In this document: positions 17,608 to 25,053 of the stretch, one piece after another | Position numbering within the stretch: position 1 is the first letter of the stretch | Layout of the letters: each line of letters begins with the position of its first letter | Assembly (NCBI RefSeq): GCF_000153705.1 | Contig: NZ_DS022272.1 | Span: 510,023-574,022, forward strand | Reading direction: 5' to 3' | DNA length: 64,000 nucleotides | DNA from: Fulvimarina pelagi HTCC2506 | GTDB lineage: Bacteria > Pseudomonadota > Alphaproteobacteria > Rhizobiales > Rhizobiaceae | Program-made: the position numbers and the translations under genes | Notes under the pieces: model-generated | What the model was told of the DNA's origin: nothing | Database searches by the model: none | The model's input: the letters and a program-made list of their open reading frames with translations, nothing else

Positions 17608-18720
17608 TCAATCGCCGTTCCCCATCGAGAAGGGCGGAATGTCGAGCGGCGCGGAGGCGACGGCGAACACCTTGAAGAGGTCGCCCATGTCTTCCGGGCC
17701 GCTTCCGGCAAGACGTTGAACATCCATGCGGATTCGGTCCCGGCCGGCCTCGTCGAGCGGCGCGCCGAGGCGTCCGGCGCGTTCGAGAAGGCCTAAGGAC
17801 AGAAGGAACTCGCCCTGTGTGCGGACCGGCGAAGACGTAAGCCCGGCCTCGCCGAAACGGCGGGTAAGACTTTCGAAATCGACATGACTCGTAAGGTCAG
17901 CCTCGCCGGGATTGTCGAGAACCGGGACGTAGCGGTGGGCGGCTACCGCTTGAAAGGTGTCGCCGACAGCCGTCTGGGCGTGCCCGTAGTCGATGAAAAG
18001 GCCGGCGCCGCTGGTCCGCCGTAATCGTGCACCAAGTTCGGCCGCAAGCCCCTCGCGGGCCGGCGAAAATTCCGCGATCGCTCCGTCTTCGATACCGTGC
18101 ATTTTAATGACCGACAGGCAGGCGGGCAGGCTGTCGAGCGTCTTGCCCATAGCGAAGCCCAAGCTGCCGTCATTCTGAAGCTCGATCGTCCGTTCGTGCC
18201 AGCGGCCCTCATGAAAGACGGTCTGCCGGATCGGCACCGCGTCGAAAAGTTCGTTCGCTACGACGACTGCCGGCATTTCTTCCAATTCGCCGATGCGCCG
18301 CACGCGCTTGATCGGCAGATCGAACCCTTCGAGCCGGCTCGCCTGAAGCGCGGCAAGGCGTTCGCTGGTTTCGACAAGCCGGATGCGGGCCGCAGCGAGG
18401 CAATCGGGTGCAGTTCGACGAAGCGTGCGCAGTAGATCGGCCATCAGGGTGCCGCGGCCGGGACCGATCTCGGTCAGGAGAAACGGCACGGGACGTCCGA
18501 GTTGGACCCAAGCGCCCGCGCACCAAGCCCCGATCAGTTCGCCGAACATCTGGCTTATCTCGGGGGCGGTGGTGAAGTCGCCGGCACGCCCGAACGGCTC
18601 ATGCGCCGAGTAATAACCATGCCGCCGATCGAAGAGCGCGATCTCCCAGAAGCGCTCGACCGTCATCGGTCCGCGCTCGCGGATTTCTTGCGTGATCTTC
18701 TCAGAGAGGACGGAGGTCAA
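17608..18720 (-). CDS. MidA/NDUFAF7-type class I SAM-dependent methyltransferase
   Basis: A 370-residue protein of the COG1565 family, whose eukaryotic member NDUFAF7 dimethylates an Arg of complex I subunit NDUFS2. The sequence shows 'MTVERFWEIALFDRRHGYYSA' and 'GDFTTAPEISQMFGELIGAW' near the N-terminus. The SAM site is 'FLLTEIGPGRGTLMADLLR' (about residues 80-98), with 'VVANELFDAVPIRQ' further on. A complex I assembly role is inferred from the family, not shown here. It overlaps lgt by four bases (ATGA), so it is translationally coupled. Confidence 0.9.
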   Translation of the reverse strand: MTSVLSEKITQEIRERGPMTVERFWEIALFDRRHGYYSAHEPFGRAGDFTTAPEISQMFGELIGAWCAGAWVQLGRPVPFLLTEIGPGRGTLMADLLRTLRRTAPDCLAAARIRLVETSERLAALQASRLEGFDLPIKRVRRIGELEEMPAVVVANELFDAVPIRQTVFHEGRWHERTIELQNDGSLGFAMGKTLDSLPACLSVIKMHGIEDGAIAEFSPAREGLAAELGARLRRTSGAGLFIDYGHAQTAVGDTFQAVAAHRYVPVLDNPGEADLTSHVDFESLTRRFGEAGLTSSPVRTQGEFLLSLGLLERAGRLGAPLDEAGRDRIRMDVQRLAGSGPEDMGDLFKVFAVASAPLDIPPFSMGNGD

Positions 18721-19610
18721 GCCGCCTTCGCGCCCTCTTCAGCTTTCGCCCGCTTGGCGATTATGCGTGGGTCAACTGCGTAGGAATGATATCTCGAATA
18801 CGCCATGCCCCAGAGGCCGATGAGCAGCATCGGGATCGACAGGATCATGCCCATCGTCAGCCAGCCGCCGAAGAAATAGCCGAGATGGGCATCCGGCATT
18901 CGGAAGAATTCCACGAAGATGCGCGCCGCAGCATAGGTGAAGAGAAACAGCCCACCCACGAAGCGGGGCCGCTTGAACATGCCGAAATGGTGGGTCGCGA
19001 TGCGAAGGACGACGAAAAGCAGGATACCTTCAAGCGCCGCTTCGTAAAGCTGGCTCGGATGGCGGGGTTCGGGTCCCGCATCCGGAAAGACCATCGCCCA
19101 GGGTACATTGGTCGGCGCACCCCAGAGTTCGCCGTTGATGAAATTGGCGACCCGCCCGAAGAACAGACCGAAGGGGACGCAGGCGGCCGCGATGTCGAGC
19201 ATCGACCAGAGCGGCACCTTGTGGACACGGCAGAAGATGAAGATCGCGATCACGACGCCGATCAGCCCGCCATGAAAGGCCATACCGCCTTCCCAGACCC
19301 GGAAGACAGCCAACGGATCGGCGAGGTAGCGTTCGAAATCATAGAACAAAACGGAGCCAAAGCGTCCGCCGAGAACGATGCCGAGAGTAATGTAGAGGAC
19401 GAAATCGTCGGCCTCGGTCTTTGTCAGGGGCGAGACGCGGTCCGGCCAGAGCTTCGGATTGCTCGCGATGCTTCGTCCGTAGAGCCACCCGCACAAGATG
19501 CCGACAACATAAGCAAGCCCATACCAGCGCAATTGCAGAAAGCCGAGATCAAGAAACACGGGATCGATCTGCGGATAGGTCAAGACGCCGAACGTCGTGA
19601 AGGGGATCAT
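18717..19610 (-). CDS. lgt: Prolipoprotein diacylglyceryl transferase
   Basis: A 297-residue inner-membrane enzyme that moves diacylglycerol from phosphatidylglycerol to the lipobox Cys, the first step of lipoprotein maturation. Seven or so membrane helices are visible. Conserved blocks include 'WYGLAYVVGILCGW', 'GGMAFHGGLIGV' with the key His, and the signature 'GRVANFINGELWG' with the essential Arg. Several lipoprotein genes in this window depend on this step. It starts the minus-strand run lgt-midA-pgeF-M24. Confidence 0.96.
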   Translation of the reverse strand: MIPFTTFGVLTYPQIDPVFLDLGFLQLRWYGLAYVVGILCGWLYGRSIASNPKLWPDRVSPLTKTEADDFVLYITLGIVLGGRFGSVLFYDFERYLADPLAVFRVWEGGMAFHGGLIGVVIAIFIFCRVHKVPLWSMLDIAAACVPFGLFFGRVANFINGELWGAPTNVPWAMVFPDAGPEPRHPSQLYEAALEGILLFVVLRIATHHFGMFKRPRFVGGLFLFTYAAARIFVEFFRMPDAHLGYFFGGWLTMGMILSIPMLLIGLWGMAYSRYHSYAVDPRIIAKRAKAEEGAKAA

Positions 19611-19866
19611 CGGGCGGTCCTGTCATTCTGGGCATGCCCGAACACGGTCGGGGCCTGATTCATCTTGCGGTCGGTTTGGCGAGGCAGTTTGGCCGGGTCA
19701 AGGCGGGCATCCGAAGCCGATCTGTCTTGCCGATATCGGCCAGAGAGATTGCCTAGTTCGCAATATCGCGACCGGTCGACCCAACCGGCATTGCCGCTGC
19801 GCCCTAGCATCTCTACCTCAAAGGTCTACGCATCACCGACGAACCACGCAAAACGGAGCAAATTTC

Positions 19867-20130
19867 ATGCGAAGCCAGGGACCCAACCGCGTTCTCGACG
19901 AGTTCGCGCGCGTGATGACCGATGCAGCAGGCGCCGCCCAAGGGGCACGGCGCGAGGCCGAGACGTTCTTTCGCGCACAGGGCGAACGCCTGATGAGCCA
20001 GATGGATATCGTCCAGCGCGAGGAGTTCGAAGCAGTCCGCGAGATGGCGATCAAGGCACGCTCGGAAAACGAGACCTTGAAGGCGCGGATCGCGGCGCTC
20101 GAGGAAAAGCTCGGCGGCCAATCGTCCTGA
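19867..20130 (+). CDS. ubiK: UbiK-type accessory factor (BMFP domain)
   Basis: An 87-residue helical protein of the COG2960 family, which assists ubiquinone synthesis in proteobacteria and binds membranes. 'QGPNRVLDEFARVMTDAAGAAQGARREAE' forms the amphipathic helix region. 'MDIVQREEFEAVREMAIKARSENETLKARIAALE' is the coiled-coil C-terminal half that promotes trimerisation. A GGAG site lies nine bases before the ATG. The 256-base gap before it, shared with divergent lgt, must hold both promoters; I see no clear elements there. Confidence 0.87.
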   Translation: MRSQGPNRVLDEFARVMTDAAGAAQGARREAETFFRAQGERLMSQMDIVQREEFEAVREMAIKARSENETLKARIAALEEKLGGQSS

Positions 20131-20169
20131 CCGGTCGCGCGCCACTCTCGCGGAAGGCGTCGCACGCTG

Positions 20170-20258
20170 TTATCCACAGCCCTTCCACAGGAATTTTCAC
20201 GGCGCGTTGACAGCTGCAAAGCCCTGTCGCGACTCACGTTTCGACTCACTTGAGCTCA
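20170..20258. promoter_or_regulatory. DnaA-box-like and repeat elements upstream of the ybjN-like gene
   Basis: The 297-base gap 20131-20427 contains a perfect DnaA-box consensus TTATCCACA (20170-20178), TTGACA at 20207-20212, the direct repeat CGACTCAC twice at 12-base spacing (20230-20237 and 20242-20249), and the palindrome TGAGCTCA (20251-20258). Together they look like a regulated promoter, but no matching -10 is clear. A single DnaA box is expected by chance in a genome of this size. Confidence 0.3.
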
Positions 20259-20427
20259 GGTGTTGAATCGAGAATTGTTTCGGAAGTGTGAAAAAGCAGA
20301 AGAGGGACTTAAGCGCCGGACTCGGCGTCTGTATGCTGGTCTTCGAAGGTGATTCGCCATAGGCGGCGGCGATCTCCTTCGGGCCACACCGCACCGGGTG
20401 GCAAGATGCGGCACACGAGGAAAATTC

Positions 20428-20931
20428 ATGAGTCATCTTCTCGAAGACGGGGGCTTCAGGCAAGCGCACCCGGTCGATACGATTGAATGGGTCGCGGCGG
20501 CGCGCGACTGGGTGTTCGAGCGCTCCTGCGAGGACGAGCTTGCGATGACGGTCCAAGGCATCTGGACCGATTATGCGGTCTCTTTCTCTTGGATCGACAA
20601 TCTTGAGGCGCTGCATCTTGGTTGCGCCTTCGATCTGAAAGTTCCACCCCATCGCCGCGAGGAAATCGGGCGGTTGATCGCTCTGGTCAACGAAAAGCTG
20701 GTTCTGGGGCATTTCGGCTACTGGGACGCCGAGGGTGCGGTGATCTTCCGCAATGCGCTTCTGTTGGCAGGTGGCGTCGAGGCGACGAGCACCCAGGCGG
20801 AGGCGATGCTTGCGAACGCGCTCGATCAGTCGGACCGCTTCTATCAGGCGTTTCAATATGTGATCTGGGCCAACAAAGCGGCTCACGAGGCGCTCGCAGC
20901 GGCAATGTTCGACACGGTCGGCGAGGCCTGA
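20428..20931 (+). CDS. YbjN domain-containing protein
   Basis: A 167-residue protein of the YbjN (DUF1790) family, a cytoplasmic fold related to type III secretion chaperones. YbjN proteins affect stress tolerance and motility in enterobacteria, but the biochemical role is unclear. Typical features are 'HPVDTIEWVAAARDWVFERSCEDELAMTVQG', 'YAVSFSWIDNLEALHLGCAFDLKV' and the helical C-terminus 'FYQAFQYVIWANKAAHEALAAA'. A GAGG ribosome site precedes the ATG by seven bases. Its stop lies five bases before the proC start, an arrangement common in alphaproteobacteria. Confidence 0.85.
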   Translation: MSHLLEDGGFRQAHPVDTIEWVAAARDWVFERSCEDELAMTVQGIWTDYAVSFSWIDNLEALHLGCAFDLKVPPHRREEIGRLIALVNEKLVLGHFGYWDAEGAVIFRNALLLAGGVEATSTQAEAMLANALDQSDRFYQAFQYVIWANKAAHEALAAAMFDTVGEA

Positions 20932-20936
20932 GCAGC

Positions 20937-21758
20937 GTGACATTGCAGGGGAAGCGGATTCTCGTTCTCGGCGGCGGCAATATGGGCTGCGCTCTCATGG
21001 GCGGTTGGCTGAATGGCGATGTCGATCCTAATGGACTGCTGGTCGTTGACCCGAACCGCGGCGAGGCGCTTGCCAAGCTGATCGAAAAGCACCGGTTTCG
21101 ACACGAGACATCGGTGCCGTCGGATTTCCAGGCGGACGTCGTCCTCGTAGCGGTGAAGCCGCAGATGATGGGGAAGGCGCTTCCAGCGCTGATGCCTGCA
21201 CTCGGCAAGAGAACGCTGGCCGTCTCAATCGCGGCCGGAACAACAGTTGAAACACTGTGCGTTCATCTCGGCGATCGGCCGATCGTGCGCGCTATGCCAA
21301 ACACGCCGGCGCTCATCGGGCGAGGCGTGACCGGCGCCTTCGCCAACGACAATGTCTCTGAAGAGCAAAAAGAGATTGCGGACCAACTCCTGTCGGCATC
21401 AGGCCAGGTGGAATGGGTCGAGACCGAGGAACTGATCGACGCCGTCACCGGCGTTTCGGGCAGCGGTCCGGCCTATGTCTTCCACCTCGCCGAATGCATG
21501 GCGAGAGCTGGCGAGGCGGTCGGGCTTCCCGCCGATCTCGCAATGCGCCTTGCAATGCACACGGTGGCGGGGGCGGGAGAACTCATGATCCGTTCGGACG
21601 AGGCGCCGGCCAAGCTGCGAAAGAACGTGACGTCGCCGAACGGGACGACCGAAGCTGGCCTTTGCGTGTTGATGGACGAGGAAAACGGCCTTCCGCCGCT
21701 CATCGAAAAGACGGTGAAAGCTGCGCGCGACCGTGCGATAGAGCTTTCAAAGGATTGA
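20937..21758 (+). CDS. proC: Pyrroline-5-carboxylate reductase
   Basis: A 273-residue enzyme catalysing the last step of proline synthesis, NADPH-dependent reduction of pyrroline-5-carboxylate. The Rossmann start is 'RILVLGGGNMGCALMGGWL'. 'VAVKPQMM', 'AMPNTPALIGRGVTGAF' and the signature 'GVSGSGPAYVFHLAECM' are followed by 'TSPNGTTEAGL' near the C-terminus. GTG at 20937 is used because no ATG lies between the preceding stop and the Rossmann strand. It is cotranscribed with the ybjN-like gene. Confidence 0.96.
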   Translation: MTLQGKRILVLGGGNMGCALMGGWLNGDVDPNGLLVVDPNRGEALAKLIEKHRFRHETSVPSDFQADVVLVAVKPQMMGKALPALMPALGKRTLAVSIAAGTTVETLCVHLGDRPIVRAMPNTPALIGRGVTGAFANDNVSEEQKEIADQLLSASGQVEWVETEELIDAVTGVSGSGPAYVFHLAECMARAGEAVGLPADLAMRLAMHTVAGAGELMIRSDEAPAKLRKNVTSPNGTTEAGLCVLMDEENGLPPLIEKTVKAARDRAIELSKD

Positions 21759-21794
21759 ATCCTTTCGCTTGAAGCAGGCTGCAGCGGGTCGGAA

Positions 21795-22148
21795 ATGTAT
21801 GCTGAAGACACAGAGACGATTTCGTTCGACGATTTCCTGAAATGCGATATTCGCGTAGGGGTGATCGTCGAGTCGGAGCCCTTTCCGGAAGCTCGCAAAC
21901 CGGCGGTCAAGCTGAAGATCGATTTCGGCGAGGACATCGGCGTCAAGAAATCATCCGCGCAGATTACCAAGCACTATGAGCCGGGCGAGCTCGTCGGAAA
22001 ACAGGTTATGGCCGTGGTGAACTTTCCGCCCCGCCAGATCGGGAAGTTCATGTCGGAGGTGCTGACACTGGGCGTGCCGGATGATGCCGGCGAGGTTGTC
22101 CTGATACGGCCGGACAAGGATGTTCCGATCGGCGGCCGCCTCTACTGA
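21795..22148 (+). CDS. csaA: CsaA-type tRNA-binding protein
   Basis: A 117-residue OB-fold protein of the CsaA/Trbp111 family, which binds tRNA structures and has chaperone activity in Bacillus. The sequence matches the full short family: 'FLKCDIRVGVIVESEPFPEARKPAVKLKIDFG', 'SSAQITKHY' and 'VMAVVNFPPRQIGKFMSEVLTLG'. It follows proC by 36 bases on the same strand and probably shares its transcript. It converges with the MarR gene with only 18 bases between. Confidence 0.9.
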   Translation: MYAEDTETISFDDFLKCDIRVGVIVESEPFPEARKPAVKLKIDFGEDIGVKKSSAQITKHYEPGELVGKQVMAVVNFPPRQIGKFMSEVLTLGVPDDAGEVVLIRPDKDVPIGGRLY

Positions 22149-22166
22149 AGGCTCGGCCACAATCTG

Positions 22167-22661
22167 TTACGATACATCATCGCGGGGGTCGTCCGCTTCG
22201 TTTTCTCCAGCCACCGTTCCGATCATCTCCTCGCCGCCGATCGCGTTGACGAGAATGCGCAAGCCGGCAGAGAGGCCCTCCCGCTGATTCGCGTCGAGCT
22301 CGCCGATTGCGGTCTCGATCGTCTTCATCGGGTCCTTTTTCAGCAGCGCACGCCCGCGTTCGGTCAGTTCGAGCTGCTCCGCCCGGCCGCGACCGATCGT
22401 GCCCTTCTTTTCGATGAAGCCCTTACGGATGAGCGTGCGAACGGTGCGGGCGACCGCGCCCGAGGCGAGACCCTGGAAGCGCGCGAGATCAATTGCGGTT
22501 CGCAAATGCTCCGGCGCGGTGTGGATGTAGCGCAACGCGGCCCACTGCGCGGGAAAGAGCCGTGCGGCAAAGCCCTGCGAATGCATCCGCCTTGTCAACT
22601 GCTCTAACAGGCCGGATATCCTCGAAGTTTCGGAATTCGGATCTCTCTTCTTTCCGCTCAT
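22167..22661 (-). CDS. MarR-family transcriptional regulator
   Basis: A 164-residue winged-helix regulator. The N-terminal helices carry 'ISGLLEQLTRRMHSQGFAARLFPAQWAALRYI'. The DNA-reading helix is in 'LASGAVARTVRTLIRKGFIEKK', and the wing is 'GTIGRGRAEQLELTERGRALL'. MarR proteins usually repress a neighbouring efflux or catabolic gene in response to phenolics or oxidants, but no such partner is adjacent here. The 316-base gap 22662-22977 upstream probably holds its promoter; I see no clear operator in it. Confidence 0.88.
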   Translation of the reverse strand: MSGKKRDPNSETSRISGLLEQLTRRMHSQGFAARLFPAQWAALRYIHTAPEHLRTAIDLARFQGLASGAVARTVRTLIRKGFIEKKGTIGRGRAEQLELTERGRALLKKDPMKTIETAIGELDANQREGLSAGLRILVNAIGGEEMIGTVAGENEADDPRDDVS

Positions 22662-22977
22662 CGTGACCGCCGAGTTTCTGGAAAGAGGCCGTGTCGGTGC
22701 GTTTCAAACTTCGCCCGTCAGCTATGCATCAAAGCTCGATTTTGGCGCCCGACCTATATCGGTTGTCGCCGGCCCTATTGGAAACCCGGCTCGGCTCGAA
22801 AAACCGGACGACATCGCTCTAACTGCCTTTCCGTTTAGCATGGGCTCTCTGCGAAAGCTGACTGAACGCATGACAGACTGTGACTGACTATCCATGAGGC
22901 GCACGCAAAAATCAATCTGGGATAGCTGACTTTTGCGCTCGATAGGTTCCAATCTTATATGTGACGGCGATACGCGC

Positions 22978-25053
22978 CTATCGTCCCTCGCGATACCAGG
23001 TGGCCGATAGAGCAAGCAGCAACACGGCGAGACCGAGGAAGCCACCGAAGAGTGGCGTACGATCTACACCTCTGAGCACCGTCTCCTCGGTCGTGCGAAG
23101 ACCGATCCAGTTCCGGCCTTCTGCGCTGGCGCGGCCAGAGATCGGAACGACCCGAGGCACCTCGACCTCGTCGCCCGCCGCGATGCGACGGATTGAGCCA
23201 CGGGTTTCTTCTGCGATCGGCGCAAGTTTCTCGCCGGTGGAGACTGCTTCACGATACTCGCGCGGGTTAACCGGTCCGACATTGGCGAGCGCCCTGAGAT
23301 CGCCATTTGCAACTTGGAAAAGCCCGAGTTCTTCGGTTTCCAGCCGACCTTCCCATAGACCCGGCTCACCCTCCGACAGTTCGATTTCCGTCGCCTCACC
23401 GGACGGGGTGATGATCGTCGCCGGGCCCGGATCGTCGCCGATTGTCTGGCGCGTGACGACAAGGTCGGAGGCGACGGCTTCGGCGCGCAGCGCCTCTTCT
23501 TCAAGTTCTGGCTCGCGCATCAGCCAGTGGGCGAGGCGCCGGAAGAGCGCCACATGGGGTCCGCCGCCCTCGTAACCGCGCGACCATAGCCATTCTTGAT
23601 CTGACAGGAGAAGTGCGATGCGGCCTTCGCCGACGCGGTCCAGCAGGAGCAGCGGCTTGTCGTTCGGCCCATTCATCACTGCGTCGCCTTCAGTGTCGCC
23701 GACATCGATGTACCGAAACCACGGGGACCAGTCCGGCGGTTCGACGTTCGAGCCGGGCAGGTCACGTGTCACAGGATGCTTTGCGCCGAGCTCTGAGAGT
23801 GTCGGATAGTATGCTTCCTCGTCGATCCCGCCACTTGGCAGGGCCGGCAGGATCGCTTCGAGCGGCGTGGTGGCGATACTGTCGCGACCGGCATATTCCG
23901 GCCCGGAAGCGACAAGCATGGCGCCACCGTTTTCGACATATTGCGCGATGTAATCGAAGTAGAGTGCCGGAAGCACACCGCGTTCCTGATAGCGGTCGAA
24001 GATGATCAGGTCGAAATCCTCGATCTTCTCGACGAAGAGTTCGCGGGTCGGGAAGGCAATGAGCGACAACTCGTTGATCGGCGTGCCGTCCTGCTTCTCC
24101 GGCGGCCGCAGGATTGTGAAATGCACGAGATCGATCGCTGCGTCCGACTTCAGGAGGTTGCGCCAGGTCCGTTCGCCTGCGTGGGGCTCGCCCGAGACGA
24201 GAAGCACGCGCAGGTTCTCGCGGATACCGTCTACGATCGCGATCGAGCGGTTGTTGACGTCCGTAATTTCGGTGGGCTCTTCCTCGACCGCGACTTCGAG
24301 GATGTTCCGGCCGGCGCGGGGCAACTCGAACGAGAGCCGCGTCTCTTCGCCCACCTGAGCAGTTTCGCGAGAGATGAGATCGCCGTTAAGGAATATGTCC
24401 ACCGAGACCGGCCCGCCGTCGGACGGACCGCTCTCGTATACCTGATAGGTGAGATCCTGCGGCTCGTCGACGAGACCGAAACGGGGGGCGGAAAGTATCT
24501 CGACGCGCCGGTCGAATTCGTCTTCGCGTCCGGTGATGAGGCCGTGCAGCGGCGCAGAAAAACCAATGCGCGAAGCGTTTTCCGGAATGTCGTGCACCTG
24601 ACCATCCGTCACCAGGATCGCACCAGCTACCCGCGCGGGCGGCACGTCGTCGAGCGCGCCGGACAGCGCGGAGAAGAGCGCGGTCGTTGCATCGCTATCC
24701 GGTGTTTCGCCGGAACGGGCTTCGACGGTGCGCACTTCGAATTCCGGAAAGCGCGCAAGGCTGGTTCGCAGCGCCTCGACGGCCTCTGTCGTCTCGTCGT
24801 CGCGATCCTCAATCGTCTGGCTCTGGCTTCGATCGGCGATAATGGCGACGACAGATTGCAGCGGATCGCGTTCCTCGCGGAGCATTACTGGGTTAACCAG
24901 CGCCACGATGAGCGCCGCGAGCGCAGCAACGCGCACGAAGGCGCCTCGCATCCCCGCGAAGACCAGCCCGGCCGCGATCAGCGCAGCTGGCACCGCCAGG
25001 GCAAGGATCGTCGTCCAGGAGAAGAACGGGGCAAAGTCGAGGGACCAGTTCAT
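22978..25053 (-). CDS. Large membrane protein with VWA-like and GATase1-like domains
   Basis: A 691-residue protein with two N-terminal membrane helices (about 13-34 and 41-57), a VWA-like region with an intact-looking metal site (Asp74-x-Ser76-x-Ser78 in 'IADRSQSQ', later 'ILVTDGQ'), and a class I glutamine-amidotransferase-like fold ('DLIIFDRYQERG', 'YVENGGAMLVASG') without a clear catalytic Cys. One C-terminal helix (about 668-684) follows. Most of it should be periplasmic. It is the last gene of the first MoxR cluster, its ATG overlapping the preceding stop by one base (TAATG). Function is unknown; a surface partner of the MoxR ATPase is inferred. Confidence 0.8.
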   Translation of the reverse strand: MNWSLDFAPFFSWTTILALAVPAALIAAGLVFAGMRGAFVRVAALAALIVALVNPVMLREERDPLQSVVAIIADRSQSQTIEDRDDETTEAVEALRTSLARFPEFEVRTVEARSGETPDSDATTALFSALSGALDDVPPARVAGAILVTDGQVHDIPENASRIGFSAPLHGLITGREDEFDRRVEILSAPRFGLVDEPQDLTYQVYESGPSDGGPVSVDIFLNGDLISRETAQVGEETRLSFELPRAGRNILEVAVEEEPTEITDVNNRSIAIVDGIRENLRVLLVSGEPHAGERTWRNLLKSDAAIDLVHFTILRPPEKQDGTPINELSLIAFPTRELFVEKIEDFDLIIFDRYQERGVLPALYFDYIAQYVENGGAMLVASGPEYAGRDSIATTPLEAILPALPSGGIDEEAYYPTLSELGAKHPVTRDLPGSNVEPPDWSPWFRYIDVGDTEGDAVMNGPNDKPLLLLDRVGEGRIALLLSDQEWLWSRGYEGGGPHVALFRRLAHWLMREPELEEEALRAEAVASDLVVTRQTIGDDPGPATIITPSGEATEIELSEGEPGLWEGRLETEELGLFQVANGDLRALANVGPVNPREYREAVSTGEKLAPIAEETRGSIRRIAAGDEVEVPRVVPISGRASAEGRNWIGLRTTEETVLRGVDRTPLFGGFLGLAVLLLALSATWYREGR

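Noticed and set aside
19607-19810. Possible short minus-strand gene before lgt
   Set aside because: Rich in Arg and Asp without motif; more likely the lgt leader.
22663-22887. Possible 74-codon gene divergent from the MarR regulator
   Set aside because: Its start lies in the regulator's promoter region, it lacks a ribosome site and it matches nothing I recognise.
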